Source of the DNA: Macrococcoides equi | GTDB taxonomy: Bacteria; Bacillota; Bacilli; Staphylococcales; Staphylococcaceae | NCBI RefSeq assembly: GCF_047425865.1 | Contig: NZ_CP179735.1 | DNA length: 64,000 nucleotides | Reading direction: 5' to 3' (one strand) | Shown: piece by piece, positions 24,188-33,053 of the stretch | Layout of the letters: every line of letters begins with the position of its first letter | Position numbering within the stretch: position 1 is the stretch's first letter | Translations under genes and position numbers: made by a program | The notes under the pieces: model-generated | What the model was told of the DNA's origin: nothing | What the model saw: the letters and a program-made list of their open reading frames with translations, nothing else | The model's database searches: none

Positions 24188-25765
24188 ATGAAAAAAAGTA
24201 TGAAAATTCTATTAGCTATTTCAAGTGTTTCATTGATTTTAAGTGGATGTGGAGACGGTGTGAATAAAGAAAAGGGAGCATCAAAGATAGAAAGTAATAA
24301 CCAAAATAACAATATAAAAATGGAGAAAGAGAGTACTAGAATTAATACGGATGATTTTGATATTGCAACTGAAAAATTTAAAAAAGAGTTTTTAAAGGAT
24401 TACGGTAAAGGTTTCAGAGGTATTGAACCAGGAATGTCTTATGCAGAAGTTAAAAGCAAGTTGGGTAAACCAACTGAGCTGAATTCTAATTATGGCATTG
24501 CGCTAGGAGGCTTACAAGTTCATTTCAATAATTTTATGCTTATTTTTAAAGATGTGAATTCTAAGAATAAGCTTAATGACAAATCTATTGTTGAAAATGT
24601 AATACTTAAAAATAAAAAATCAGTTTCTTTAGAAAATTTTAGTAAAGTGTGGGGAGTTAGTACAGCATTCAATGGTATAGAATCTGCAAGTATAGGTTCA
24701 TTAACATATGATATAGATGGCATGAAAATTTATGCCTTAAAAAATCATGGGGACATTGATTTTATTACTAAAGATAATTTGAAGGAAATTGCTGATAAAA
24801 ATATTACGAAGTATGCATCTGGAAATAATAATATAACAATGGTAAACGGTGTTTCTCATTATAACGTACCAGATTTATTATCTAAATCATTTGCTGATAG
24901 TATTAAAGAGAATACTTTTAATATAGATGGTTTTGGTTTATTAAAATCAACAAATAAAGACCCATATAACGATTTGAAACCTATTGAAGCTGAGAGTGGA
25001 GAAGGATTGGCGGTTTATGATAATTTTATTCTTCATTTAAAATCAGGTACTGGTAAAACACCAAAATATCCTGTAAATCAAATTGATATATTAGATTTAT
25101 CTTCACAAAATGTGACTATTGATGAATTGCTGGAAAAATGGAATATTAGCAGTGATAAGTTAGCTTTTCTAGGTGGTAGCTTCGATATTTATAATTTAGA
25201 TAATGGCACGTATATAACATTTAAATATGACATTGATTCAAAAATTATTGATGAAATTAATCTTAATGAAGGAACATTTAGCGAAGGTGCACCTCCGTCA
25301 GATATTGAAGATACAGATTCAACAGACGATTCAAATGAAGCACAATTAAATGCTCCAAATATTGATTTTAGAAATGGAACGTCTTATTACAACTTCCCTG
25401 ACATTACAAACTTTGATTTTGCATATCAAGTGTGTACGGCAGCATTTAAAATCAATGGTGTTGGTTTAGGTGATACGCCAGACTTAGAGCCTTTAGGTGA
25501 ATATCACGAGAATGAGGCAATATATGAATATGGTAATTTTGGTTTTGAGATGATCGGAGATAGAGTGAATGGTATCAAGTTACATGTTGCAGATCAAAAT
25601 GTACAAATTGATACTTTGGAAAAAGCATGGAAGAGTAGAGTAGATATTCGTAAGAAAAATAGTATATTTTATGATAACGATAAAACGAATGGTTTTCTTG
25701 TAAGGGTAGATTTTGATGATGATGGTGTTGTTCAAGATATTTTCATACTCGGTGTAATCATTTAA
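24188..25765 (+). CDS. Large lipoprotein with repeated domain, 525 aa
   Basis: A lipoprotein signal peptide ends at LILSGC (lipobox; C at about 21), so the mature protein is anchored outside the membrane, followed by a charged linker. Residues about 75-140 (GIEPGMSYAEVKSKLGKP) resemble SmpA/OmlA-like small folds found in Gram-positive lipoproteins. Two later repeats begin with NGVSHYNVPDL (about 219) and NGTSYYNFPDI (about 395) and share the DGFGLL/NGVGLG core. TAGGAGATAATTAAA precedes the ATG. No named family is recognised; a surface ligand-binding role is only a guess. Confidence 0.75.
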   Translation: MKKSMKILLAISSVSLILSGCGDGVNKEKGASKIESNNQNNNIKMEKESTRINTDDFDIATEKFKKEFLKDYGKGFRGIEPGMSYAEVKSKLGKPTELNSNYGIALGGLQVHFNNFMLIFKDVNSKNKLNDKSIVENVILKNKKSVSLENFSKVWGVSTAFNGIESASIGSLTYDIDGMKIYALKNHGDIDFITKDNLKEIADKNITKYASGNNNITMVNGVSHYNVPDLLSKSFADSIKENTFNIDGFGLLKSTNKDPYNDLKPIEAESGEGLAVYDNFILHLKSGTGKTPKYPVNQIDILDLSSQNVTIDELLEKWNISSDKLAFLGGSFDIYNLDNGTYITFKYDIDSKIIDEINLNEGTFSEGAPPSDIEDTDSTDDSNEAQLNAPNIDFRNGTSYYNFPDITNFDFAYQVCTAAFKINGVGLGDTPDLEPLGEYHENEAIYEYGNFGFEMIGDRVNGIKLHVADQNVQIDTLEKAWKSRVDIRKKNSIFYDNDKTNGFLVRVDFDDDGVVQDIFILGVII

Positions 25766-25784
25766 ATATTATCGTAATTAAAAG

Positions 25785-25830
25785 TACCGCTAAATTTGAA
25801 TTGTTATATTCAAATTTAGCGGTATTATTT
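25785..25830. terminator. Strong terminator after the lipoprotein
   Basis: Perfect 16-bp arms 25785-25800 and 25809-25824 with an 8-base loop, then TTATTTTT. Confidence 0.88.
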
Positions 25831-25925
25831 TTGAAAGTGAATATATCATTTTTCATTGTTAAGCTTAAATATGCATTCACCATATTCAATAGAAATTTCA
25901 ATATTAAAACGAGATTGATGATATA

Positions 25926-26243
25926 TTAATTATGCTTTTTCAAGAACTTACTATATAAATTTAGGATGACCATCAATGCTATAACGACGCCAACAGATGT
26001 CCAGATGTTATTGATTTGCAATAAGATGAGAATCGCAATGATACTGTAAATAGTATTGATGATGATGTAACGATAGCAATCATTGTTCGGTATTACTTGT
26101 TTCTTAGATTCCTCGTGCAAGAAGAATGATGCAAATAAGTTCATTAAGAATAGATTATGGATAGTATCTGAATTTGGTCCTGGCATGAAATAGACAAACA
26201 GAAAGTTTATACATAATATAACGAAAAGATAAAAGCCTTTCAC
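25926..26243 (-). CDS. Membrane protein, 105 aa
   Basis: Three to four hydrophobic segments with a short charged HEESKKQ loop. The longest frame begins at 26387 inside the divergent sigma gene, but TTAGGAG placed 8 bases before GTG 26243 gives a sensible start (KGFYLFVILCINFLFVYF). It is divergent from the ECF sigma factor gene, with about 140 bp between. Function unknown. Confidence 0.6.
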   Translation of the reverse strand: MKGFYLFVILCINFLFVYFMPGPNSDTIHNLFLMNLFASFFLHEESKKQVIPNNDCYRYIIINTIYSIIAILILLQINNIWTSVGVVIALMVILNLYSKFLKKHN

Positions 26244-26385
26244 AGTATCAACTCCTAAGGATATTAATGTGATTTTATAGGTGGTTAGGAAAATTGTAAA
26301 GAAATAGAGGAATAATAAAAACTTTAATATAAAGTGTAACGAATTGAAAAGAACTTTGAATAATAAGTAAGAAAGGAGGTTAATC

Positions 26386-26883
26386 ATGAATGAGAATGAA
26401 ATATATATCGAACATAGAGATTTTATTTTTAAGTTCTTATTAAAGTATTTAAGAAATAAAGATTTAGCTGAGGAACTGACACAAGAAACTTTTTATCAAG
26501 CGATTAAATCAATCGATAAATTTGATCATACGAAGAATACAAAGCTAAGCTCCTGGTTATGTCAAATCGCATTAAACATAGCAAAACAATCCATGTATAA
26601 GCATAATAGACAGAATCATTTGATTGATAAATTATCAAATACCATCAATCATCGTACTGAAAATTTAGAAGATAACTATATTTTGAAAGAGCAGTTGGGT
26701 GATTTGTATCATTCAATCAATCAGTTAAAGCCTGTGGAGAAAGATATTGTCTTACTTAGAATAGAAAAAGAATTAACGTTTCATGAAATTGGTGTTGTGT
26801 ACGGAAAGACAGAGAACTGGGCGAGAGTAACTTACTTTCGAATAAAACAAAAATTGATAGAGGTGAATCAAAATGAATCATAG
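26386..26883 (+). CDS. ECF-type RNA polymerase sigma factor
   Basis: 165 residues with sigma region 2 (LAEELTQETFYQAIKS, then SSWLCQIALNIAK) and region 4 (KPVEKDIVLLRIEKELTFHEI, then TENWARVTYFRIKQKL). It has no other domains, as expected for group 4 (SigV/SigX-like) factors that respond to envelope stress. GAAAGGAGGTTAATC precedes the ATG. The stop overlaps by 11 bp the gene for a zinc-finger anti-sigma factor, the standard arrangement for co-regulation. Confidence 0.88.
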   Translation: MNENEIYIEHRDFIFKFLLKYLRNKDLAEELTQETFYQAIKSIDKFDHTKNTKLSSWLCQIALNIAKQSMYKHNRQNHLIDKLSNTINHRTENLEDNYILKEQLGDLYHSINQLKPVEKDIVLLRIEKELTFHEIGVVYGKTENWARVTYFRIKQKLIEVNQNES

Positions 26884-27526
26884 TATATTCCAGGATTTAT
26901 TACCAAATTATATAGATGGTTTAACAAGTGAAGAAACCAATATGTTAATGGAAGAACATATGAATCAATGTGAATCGTGCCGTGTATTTTATTTAATGAT
27001 GAAAGAAGAAAGTGCAGAAATGAATGAAGTAATAAACAATAATGAAGCACGTGAATTCGATGCATTTAAGAAAGTTAAGAAAAGTAATACAAGAAAAATT
27101 ATTTGGGCAATCCTTGGAACATCATTTGTTGCTGCATTGTTGTTTGGGTTATATACATACCTATACAGCACACAATGGATCACGAAAAGTACGGATGTTG
27201 AAATCAGTAAAGTAGTGAAAGGGAATGTAGCGAGAATACACATTAAAGCGAAAAATTCAGGACATTACGCACTGCCAAGTGAAGAGTTTTATGTTAAGTC
27301 GAAAGGAAAAAGAGAATATATTATTTACGAATCACGTAAAGGATTTAAAGATTTACCTATATTGAGTGAAGGATTTAATATAAACACGAGATTTATTGAT
27401 AATAACACGATTATTAATAGTGAAAATAAAGAAGAAAAAATTGATGATAAAGATGTAATAGTTCTAAGATTTAAAGATAAAAGAATAGAATATAAATTGA
27501 AGGATTTGATTAAAGTGGATAAGTGA
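26873..27526 (+). CDS. Anti-sigma factor, zinc-finger (ZAS) membrane protein
   Basis: 217 residues: an N-terminal anti-sigma domain with H29, C33 and C36 (HMNQCESC), one membrane helix at about 75-97, and an extracytoplasmic domain of about 120 residues. It should hold the overlapping ECF sigma factor at the membrane until a signal releases it. GAGGTGAATCAAA provides the ribosome binding site inside the sigma gene. Confidence 0.85.
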   Translation: MNHSIFQDLLPNYIDGLTSEETNMLMEEHMNQCESCRVFYLMMKEESAEMNEVINNNEAREFDAFKKVKKSNTRKIIWAILGTSFVAALLFGLYTYLYSTQWITKSTDVEISKVVKGNVARIHIKAKNSGHYALPSEEFYVKSKGKREYIIYESRKGFKDLPILSEGFNINTRFIDNNTIINSENKEEKIDDKDVIVLRFKDKRIEYKLKDLIKVDK

Positions 27527-27544
27527 TATAAAGAATTAATAATC

Positions 27545-27592
27545 AAAGACCTACATTAGTATTGTGCAATATACTAGTGTAGGTCTTTTTTA
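27545..27592. terminator. Terminator of sigma/anti-sigma operon
   Basis: Long hairpin with arms of about 17 bp (AAGACCTACA...TGTAGGTCTT) and six T. It faces the minus-strand membrane gene and may serve both. Confidence 0.85.
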
Positions 27593-27599
27593 ATTTATT

Positions 27600-28145
27600 C
27601 TATATTTGTTTCACTTGTTTTGCTTTCTTTGGCCATAGGAAGTACGATATCGTGATGATCAGATCAATGAATAGTACAACTTGCCATGTGTTTGTAATTT
27701 GGCTAAGCACATTTGCGGATTCGTTATTTGCAATCATCTGCATGAACGTGATGAGCATAAATGCAATAATGAACGCGATGACATGTCTAACGAAAGATTT
27801 TAAGTAATGCACTGCATAGACTTTACCATGTTTTTTAGGAAGCGGCTGTTTATTGAGTAGTAGTGTTTGAAACTTCTCATCAAGCCAGCCAATCATTTGT
27901 TTACCAAACGTAACGGATACCGCAATATATACTGCTGCGATACCATGTGCGATTTCAGCATTGCCTCCGTTATATAGATGTATTGTTGTAATAATTAATA
28001 GGAATAAATCTACGACGATTGTACTTGAAAGTAGTATCTTACTTAAGGTTGGTTTATGGAATATATATCTAGCAAATAAACCTAGTACAATAAACACCCA
28101 AAATAGAATCTCAGCGGCAATAATTAAAGTAATAATGATATTCAT
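27600..28145 (-). CDS. Membrane protein co-transcribed with TetR regulator
   Basis: 181 residues with about five to six hydrophobic segments and no transporter signature I recognise. ATG 28145 is preferred because GGAG is then 8 bases upstream; a longer GTG/ATG start would overlap the TetR stop. It follows the TetR gene directly, so it is the probable target of that regulator. Function unknown. Confidence 0.7.
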   Translation of the reverse strand: MNIIITLIIAAEILFWVFIVLGLFARYIFHKPTLSKILLSSTIVVDLFLLIITTIHLYNGGNAEIAHGIAAVYIAVSVTFGKQMIGWLDEKFQTLLLNKQPLPKKHGKVYAVHYLKSFVRHVIAFIIAFMLITFMQMIANNESANVLSQITNTWQVVLFIDLIITISYFLWPKKAKQVKQI

Positions 28146-28150
28146 TATAA

Positions 28151-28729
28151 TCACTCCATCCAAAATTGAATTTCTTCTGCTATGATTGTTTCTATTAATT
28201 TGTTATCTATACTTTCGTTATACAACTTATGTAATGCTAATCCGTCAATTAATGCATGTAACTTAGTAATTGCTTTTTCTTTATCAATACTTTTCTTTAT
28301 CATGTTATGATGATCGAGTTGCTCAAATGAAGCTGCAACGAGTCGATAAATGTCATCGGTCATTGGATGTTCATTACTTTGTGCATTCGATTCTTGTACA
28401 GCAAGCCATACAATCAAATCTGCTCTTCTTTGCTCATCAAGTGGCATTGTTAAGAGAATCGATTGTACAATGCGCTCTTGAATTGGTAGTGCATTATTTG
28501 ATAATAGTGAAAAGATTTTTTCTTCAATATGTTTACTTAACATGTTTAATACTTCTTGAAGCAATTGTGTTTGGTTAGGAAAGTAATAACGTATTTGACC
28601 AGGGGTCATGTTCGCATTACTTGCAATACTTCTAACGGAAGTGCCTTGTTTACCTTGTTTCTGAATGTTCTCATAAGCAATGGTTAATATTTCTTGTTTC
28701 TTTTCGTCATGGTCAATTATTTTTGGCAT
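28151..28729 (-). CDS. TetR-family transcriptional regulator
   Basis: 192 residues with an N-terminal TetR helix-turn-helix (ILTIAYENIQKQGKQGTSVR, then NMTPGQIRYYFPNQTQ) and an all-helical ligand domain of BetI/PksA type (QRRADLIVWLAVQESNAQ near residue 100). AAAGGAGGTAAAA precedes the ATG. Two palindromic sites just upstream are likely operators. It should repress itself and the downstream membrane protein. Confidence 0.87.
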   Translation of the reverse strand: MPKIIDHDEKKQEILTIAYENIQKQGKQGTSVRSIASNANMTPGQIRYYFPNQTQLLQEVLNMLSKHIEEKIFSLLSNNALPIQERIVQSILLTMPLDEQRRADLIVWLAVQESNAQSNEHPMTDDIYRLVAASFEQLDHHNMIKKSIDKEKAITKLHALIDGLALHKLYNESIDNKLIETIIAEEIQFWME

Positions 28730-28742
28730 TTTTACCTCCTTT

Positions 28743-28790
28743 TTAATACAGCTGTATTAATTAATTTTTAATTTAATACATGTGTGTTAA
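28743..28790. promoter_or_regulatory. Two TetR operator palindromes
   Basis: TTAATACAGCTGTATTAA (28743-28760) is a perfect 18-bp palindrome. A second site of the same form with two differences in its right half (28773-28790) starts exactly 30 bp later. They sit just upstream of the TetR gene. Confidence 0.75.
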
Positions 28791-28986
28791 AATAGCAAAA
28801 TTTTTAATAAGTATTTTCAAATAAAAATATGTAAAAGAGGAGAACGAAAGTAGATAAGGTCGGTTAATATTGAGCTTATAAATATGGAGTTTGATATATC
28901 TTTAGAACTTGCGTAATTCAACATAATTACAGAGATAAACACCTACAGATATTGTATAATGATGGTAAGTTGGGAGCGTGAAAATA

Positions 28987-29163
28987 ATGAATCGTTTAAC
29001 AATACTGGGATTTATATTAGCGATGACAGGCTTTGCAATTGGCGGATTTATTGATGGTAAAGGAATTGGTTTAATTAGCATATACGGTCTTGTTGCATTG
29101 CTTTTAATTTTTACAGGCTTAACTATGTTTTTTAAAGGATTATCAAGTGGGATAAAGAAATAA
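28987..29163 (+). CDS. Small membrane protein, 58 aa
   Basis: Two hydrophobic helices separated by GGFIDGKGIGLIS, with a basic tail. It is the intact homologue of the frameshifted gene at 20971-21149. GGGAG lies 10 bases before ATG 28987. Followed by another small membrane gene; function unknown. Confidence 0.6.
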   Translation: MNRLTILGFILAMTGFAIGGFIDGKGIGLISIYGLVALLLIFTGLTMFFKGLSSGIKK

Positions 29164-29183
29164 CACATGAGGAGATTAGAAAA

Positions 29184-29384
29184 ATGAAACCATTACAATC
29201 AGTTATATTAGGTGCATTACTTATTATTACAGGTTTAGTTATCGCAGTATATTCACTATCACACCAAATCAGTGTACTCAGTACGCAAGGATTGTTTGCT
29301 GCTATCTGTATATTTTACGGATCACCGATGTTCTTTAAGAACTTAGCGCAATATCTGGAGAACCGAAATAAAGAAACGAGATAA
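29184..29384 (+). CDS. Small membrane protein, 66 aa
   Basis: Two hydrophobic segments and a charged C terminus (NLAQYLENRNKETR). GAGGAGATTAGAAAA precedes the ATG. Paralogue of 21177-21371. The tandem order 58-aa then 66-aa protein is the same at both loci, indicating a duplicated cassette. Confidence 0.6.
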   Translation: MKPLQSVILGALLIITGLVIAVYSLSHQISVLSTQGLFAAICIFYGSPMFFKNLAQYLENRNKETR

Positions 29385-29393
29385 TTTAAGCGC

Positions 29394-29657
29394 ATGAATT
29401 TTATTAATATTAAAACTTTAAAAGTAATATCACTAATACTTAAAGCAGTTGTTTTAATAACTGCTTTACATTTAGTAATGTGTATTGTGTTTGATTATAC
29501 TATTCGTGATATTGAAATATTTAATATCTTTATTCCAATACCTCATACTTTTATAGTAGTACCATTATGTATTGTACTTACTATTTTAGAAGAAGAAATA
29601 GAAGATTTTGAGCAGAGAAACTTCAGAAGGTGGGGTTGGTATAGAAGATATCGATAG
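29394..29657 (+). CDS. Small membrane protein, 87 aa
   Basis: Two or three hydrophobic segments followed by an acidic then arginine/aromatic-rich tail (EEEIEDFEQRNFRRWGWYRR). The ribosome binding site is weak and the gene starts 9 bp after the previous stop, suggesting coupling. Function unknown. Confidence 0.55.
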   Translation: MNFINIKTLKVISLILKAVVLITALHLVMCIVFDYTIRDIEIFNIFIPIPHTFIVVPLCIVLTILEEEIEDFEQRNFRRWGWYRRYR

Positions 29658-29660
29658 CAA

Positions 29661-29692
29661 AAGCAGTCATGTAAAAACATGGCTGCTTCTTT
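29661..29692 (+). terminator. Terminator hairpin
   Basis: Twelve-bp arms 29661-29672 and 29677-29688 (AAGCAGTCATGT, one G-U pair), ending the small membrane operon. Confidence 0.8.
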
Positions 29693-29695
29693 CAT

Positions 29696-29830
29696 TTATA
29701 TTTTATTGTTATTATGCTTCTTAATGGTAAGAGCAATGATTTTTTCTATTCTCTTATTAAGAGGTAATGCTTTGTTAAATAGAATCTCTAAGATTGCCAT
29801 TGAACGAGGGTTTTGGACGATTTTATTCAT
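29696..29830 (-). CDS. Small basic protein, 44 aa
   Basis: A minus-strand frame with AAAGGAG seven bases before its ATG (29830). The product (MNKIVQNPRSMAILEIL, later LPLNKRIEKIIALTIKK) is strongly basic and could form an amphipathic helix. No family recognised; the good ribosome binding site is the main evidence that it is real. Confidence 0.45.
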   Translation of the reverse strand: MNKIVQNPRSMAILEILFNKALPLNKRIEKIIALTIKKHNNNKI

Positions 29831-29994
29831 TTTAAACTCCTTTGAAAGATAATTGTTTTTACGTATTTTAATTATAATAATATATTTAATAAAAATTATT
29901 ATAATGACTCAAATAAAATATTTACTTCCTAATTTTATTGTGGTTATATATTAATAGTATATAATAAATCATCTGAAATTAGGGAGAAGAAGAC

Positions 29995-30297
29995 ATGAAA
30001 TCGATGAAAGTATTAACGTCAATCGCTTTATTATCAATCGCCTTACCAGTTGCACATATGGATAACGTGCATGACACTCAATTTGTGAAAGCAGCAACAA
30101 AAGCAGGATACCCAACTTCTAAATACAAAAAAGGGGCACCGATAAACTTTTCTAAATGTAAAGATTTAAACAAATACTATCCGTACGGTGTGACATACAA
30201 TCATAAGTCTTATAGAAAAGGTTTAGATCGTGATAAAGATAAAATGGCCTGTGAAGCAAAAGACATGGTATTTAAATCTTGGATGGCGAACAACTAG
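29995..30297 (+). CDS. Secreted excalibur-domain protein, 100 aa
   Basis: An N-terminal signal peptide (basic start, hydrophobic 6-19, probable cleavage near 30-35) leads to an excalibur calcium-binding domain: AGYPTSKYKKGAP, KYYPYGV and the DxDxDxxxCE motif as DRDKDKMACE. Its domain is close to the C terminus of the thermonuclease at 33202. It is likely a small secreted or wall-associated protein. GGGAGAAGAAGAC precedes the ATG. Confidence 0.8.
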   Translation: MKSMKVLTSIALLSIALPVAHMDNVHDTQFVKAATKAGYPTSKYKKGAPINFSKCKDLNKYYPYGVTYNHKSYRKGLDRDKDKMACEAKDMVFKSWMANN

Positions 30298-30306
30298 ATA
30301 ATGATG

Positions 30307-30336
30307 AGCTCTGCAAATACAGGGCTTTTTATTTTT
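30307..30336 (+). terminator. Terminator hairpin
   Basis: AGCTCTG/CAGGGCT stem (one G-U pair), 6-base loop, then TTTTATTTTT after the excalibur gene. Confidence 0.7.
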
Positions 30337-30350
30337 GATTTATTTCTATT

Positions 30351-30518
30351 TTATTCTTCATCAAAAAAGAAGTAATAATAAATCACTAGTCCAACTGGTA
30401 ATGCAAATAGTGGAGTAACAACAACGCTAGCCACACAACTTGACAAGAAGAGAAACATTAAATCTTCCATTGTCCATTTTTTGTTCAGTAAAGTATTAAT
30501 GAATTCCTTGATTGTCAT
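30351..30518 (-). CDS. Small membrane protein, 55 aa
   Basis: One long hydrophobic segment (about residues 20-50) ending in FFFDEE. AAGGAGC placed 8 bases before ATG 30518 decides the start. Function unknown. Confidence 0.5.
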   Translation of the reverse strand: MTIKEFINTLLNKKWTMEDLMFLFLSSCVASVVVTPLFALPVGLVIYYYFFFDEE

Positions 30519-30618
30519 ATGTAAAAGCTCCTTCACTTAATATGATTAATTATAAACATATTTTATAGAATATTACAATTTTGTATAGGAGCTTTGTACT
30601 TTATTTTGAGGTGATAAA

Positions 30619-31119
30619 ATGGATTACTATAAATTAATGTCGAAAGATATTATTGAACAGCAATTATTGTATAAGCATATCGATTTTGTTATGAATCAAA
30701 GTCGATTATTAAGTAAAGGAAAAATAAATCACGTGACTTTTGATCTTGTGAGAAACGAAATGATGAACTATTTTAAAGATTTATTTGAGGAAGATGAGTA
30801 TATCAAGATAATTTTCAGTGTCGGATATATAAATCCATACAAGCGCTTAAGATTAACAAAGTATTTCAGTAAGTATGAACATTTTAAATTTAATATTTTT
30901 AATAATGAGTTAAGTGAGACCTGCCATCAATATGAATTTGTCATTCACAAAAGAGATTTGAAAGCGGATAAATTATTTAAAGATATTAGCTATCAGGATT
31001 TTGCTTACGAATCTCAAACATATAGAAAAGCCTCTATTTATACAGTGATTACTAATATCGCTGAAGATAAATTCTATTATCCATATGATGATCGTGGTGC
31101 AGTGATATTTAAAAAGTGA
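30619..31119 (+). CDS. Hypothetical protein, 166 aa (DUF3885-like C terminus)
   Basis: Soluble protein whose C-terminal block (YTVITNIAEDKFYYPYDDRGAV) resembles the end of DUF3885-type proteins, which carry a conserved YxxYDDRG motif. The rest is lysine- and aromatic-rich. GAGGTGATAAA precedes the ATG. Single gene; function unknown. Confidence 0.55.
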   Translation: MDYYKLMSKDIIEQQLLYKHIDFVMNQSRLLSKGKINHVTFDLVRNEMMNYFKDLFEEDEYIKIIFSVGYINPYKRLRLTKYFSKYEHFKFNIFNNELSETCHQYEFVIHKRDLKADKLFKDISYQDFAYESQTYRKASIYTVITNIAEDKFYYPYDDRGAVIFKK

Positions 31120-31173
31120 TTTTTATTTCTTTAAAAATTTTATAACAAATCCTATAGCTAAATAAATCATAGT

Positions 31174-31205
31174 AAAAACAGGCATCGCGTGATGCCTGTT
31201 CTTTT
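31174..31205. terminator. Bidirectional terminator between convergent genes
   Basis: ACAGGCATC/GATGCCTGT stem with GCGT loop, flanked by T run on the plus strand and AAAAACA on the other side. It closes both the 166-residue gene and the DUF4097 operon. Confidence 0.8.
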
Positions 31206-32001
31206 ATGCTTCATCAACTTCCACTTGTCCTAGGCCAACATTAATTTTTACAAGGTACTGACCGTTCCCAAGCGTTGACTTTGATCCTGCGATATCATTC
31301 ATCTCAATATCTCCTGTTGATGTGGTAATATCAAATTTCATATTTTTTGGTGTTTCTTTGAATAATAATTCTGCTTGACCACTACTTACATTTCCATTGA
31401 TGTTAATATCGGTATTAAGTTCATCGAGTGTAATCGTGCCGAGTTTAATATCAAAATTGATATTTTTAATGTCAGATTGCCCAACTTCTATTTCTCCGGT
31501 ACCTGCTGTGAAGTCAACTTTTTCTGAAGTTAATTTATCGATGTAAATCGCACCGATCTTAGCATTTGATTTTAGAAATTTAGCTTTTAGTTCATCAAAT
31601 TCAATTGCTGATTTATTCGTAATAAGTTTAACATTGTTGTATGTCTTATCAGGTATTGCTATTTCTAATGAGGGTTCATTATGTTGCTCAAATCCATAGT
31701 TAAATATACGTCGATTTTTGATAGTTTTATTGTTAACGATATTTAAAGTATTATTTTTTATATTATATTGAAAGAAATTTTTATCTTTAACATTTTTAAT
31801 TTTAATGTGAGTTGCGTTATCAGAGGATTTCTTAAAGTGTACTTCACCAGACTGGACATTGACTTGAATGTTCTTATAGTCAGTAAGTAATGTGTCTGAT
31901 TGATTTACTACAGGTTCTTTAAATAAACTATGACCAGTGACAAGCATGCCGATACACCCAATAACTACGAAAAGTAATCCTGCGAAAAATAGTTTTTTCA
32001 T
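31204..32001 (-). CDS. DUF4097-family beta-repeat membrane-anchored protein
   Basis: 265 residues with an N-terminal membrane anchor (8-24) and a repetitive right-handed beta-type domain (for example GEVHFKKSSDNATHIKIK, SGEIEVG-like turns and ASSGQAELLF). Proteins of this family occur behind PadR/HAAS-domain pairs and probably act at the envelope. It is the last of three genes (PadR, DUF1700, DUF4097) on the minus strand; the start lies 2 bp after the DUF1700 stop. Confidence 0.75.
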   Translation of the reverse strand: MKKLFFAGLLFVVIGCIGMLVTGHSLFKEPVVNQSDTLLTDYKNIQVNVQSGEVHFKKSSDNATHIKIKNVKDKNFFQYNIKNNTLNIVNNKTIKNRRIFNYGFEQHNEPSLEIAIPDKTYNNVKLITNKSAIEFDELKAKFLKSNAKIGAIYIDKLTSEKVDFTAGTGEIEVGQSDIKNINFDIKLGTITLDELNTDININGNVSSGQAELLFKETPKNMKFDITTSTGDIEMNDIAGSKSTLGNGQYLVKINVGLGQVEVDEA

Positions 32002-32002
32002 C

Positions 32003-32563
32003 TTATCTCACACCCTTTACTGTATTGATATTCCATCGAACGTAAGTCATTAATAAATAGTTACTCCAGCGAATAATAAACTGCATTACTGGTATACCAA
32101 TTAGACCTATACCAAATAGCGCAATCGTCATAAATATTTCAAATGGACTAACAGCGTCAGGACCGTTGATGAAATAATCTAAACCAAGGAAAACCGGCGA
32201 AAGTAAAAATGAAACACAACCAATGCTTGCACTGATTAACACTCCTAAATAAGTGAAAAAAACAGGAATCATAAAGAATAGGTTAAGCACACTAAGACCA
32301 ATTGTAGCAAGAACAGCCTGCATAATATTTTGAGTGTTCGGCTTTGCTTCTGCTTTACTTACAATTGTAGTAGTTTTTAATTCTTTAGCGATTTTGTCTG
32401 GATGTCCTAGTTCTGACACTATCTGAGCTTCACTCTTACCATCATGTGCCGCCATTTCAAAATGTTCTTCGTAATCATACATAATCGAATCTATTTCATT
32501 TGGGTCAAGTCCCTGTAGTTGCTGAAATAATCTATTAAGAAATTCTCTTTTAGGCATTTTCAT
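32003..32563 (-). CDS. HAAS/DUF1700 membrane protein
   Basis: 186 residues: an N-terminal helical HAAS-like domain (FLNRLFQQLQGLDPNEI, YEEHFEMAA) with a characteristic SELGHPDKIAKEL block, then four membrane segments. Such proteins are partners of PadR regulators. Its ATG (MPKREFLNRL at residue 3 is an alternative) overlaps the end of the PadR gene by 14 bp, so expression is coupled. Confidence 0.78.
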   Translation of the reverse strand: MKMPKREFLNRLFQQLQGLDPNEIDSIMYDYEEHFEMAAHDGKSEAQIVSELGHPDKIAKELKTTTIVSKAEAKPNTQNIMQAVLATIGLSVLNLFFMIPVFFTYLGVLISASIGCVSFLLSPVFLGLDYFINGPDAVSPFEIFMTIALFGIGLIGIPVMQFIIRWSNYLLMTYVRWNINTVKGVR

Positions 32564-32876
32564 TTCCTCCTGTATTTATTAATCGTTCTACAGACGCTTT
32601 TAATTCTTCCCATTCATTAATGAGATAATTTAAATGATTTTGACCACTATCAGTAATGGCGTAATATTTTCTTGCCGGTCCACCGGATGTCTTTCCCATA
32701 TAGGTTTCCAGATATCCATCTTGTACTAGTCTTCTAAGCATAGGGTAGAGTGTACCGTCCGCAATAGATAGCTCATGCTGGATATTTTGTGACAGTTCAT
32801 ACCCGTATTGATCACTTTTCGATATTTCATTGAGCACAACTAGTTCCAGTACACCTTTTTTGAATTGTATATTCAT
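32550..32876 (-). CDS. PadR-family transcriptional regulator
   Basis: 108 residues with the PadR winged helix-turn-helix: LVVLNEISKSDQYGYELSQ, the ADGTLYPMLRRLVQDGYL recognition block and the GGPARKYYAITDSG wing. It is the first gene of the operon with DUF1700 and DUF4097 proteins. Palindromic DNA at 32893-32979 upstream is the probable operator, so it should repress its own operon. AGGAGTGAAGCG precedes the ATG. Confidence 0.88.
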   Translation of the reverse strand: MNIQFKKGVLELVVLNEISKSDQYGYELSQNIQHELSIADGTLYPMLRRLVQDGYLETYMGKTSGGPARKYYAITDSGQNHLNYLINEWEELKASVERLINTGGNENA

Positions 32877-32892
32877 CGCTTCACTCCTAACT

Positions 32893-32979
32893 ACTAAATA
32901 TACCGATATAGTCTCTTAAAATTTTTTCTCTTATTTCAACTATATTGTATCATTCACTAGTGAACAATTCAATATAGTT
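32893..32979. promoter_or_regulatory. PadR operator region with long palindrome
   Basis: A 42-bp palindrome centred at 32958/32959 has perfect outer arms (AACTATATTG at 32938-32947, complement at 32970-32979) and a perfect inner TTCACTAGTGAA. A related element (ACTAAATATACCGATATAGT, 32893-32912) lies nearer the gene. ACTATAT half-sites recur in both. Confidence 0.65.
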
Positions 32980-33053
32980 TCTGTATATTTTTGGATGGAT
33001 TATAAAATAATATAATATTAAAGGTGAGGAGGGTAGAGTAGGTACTAATGATG

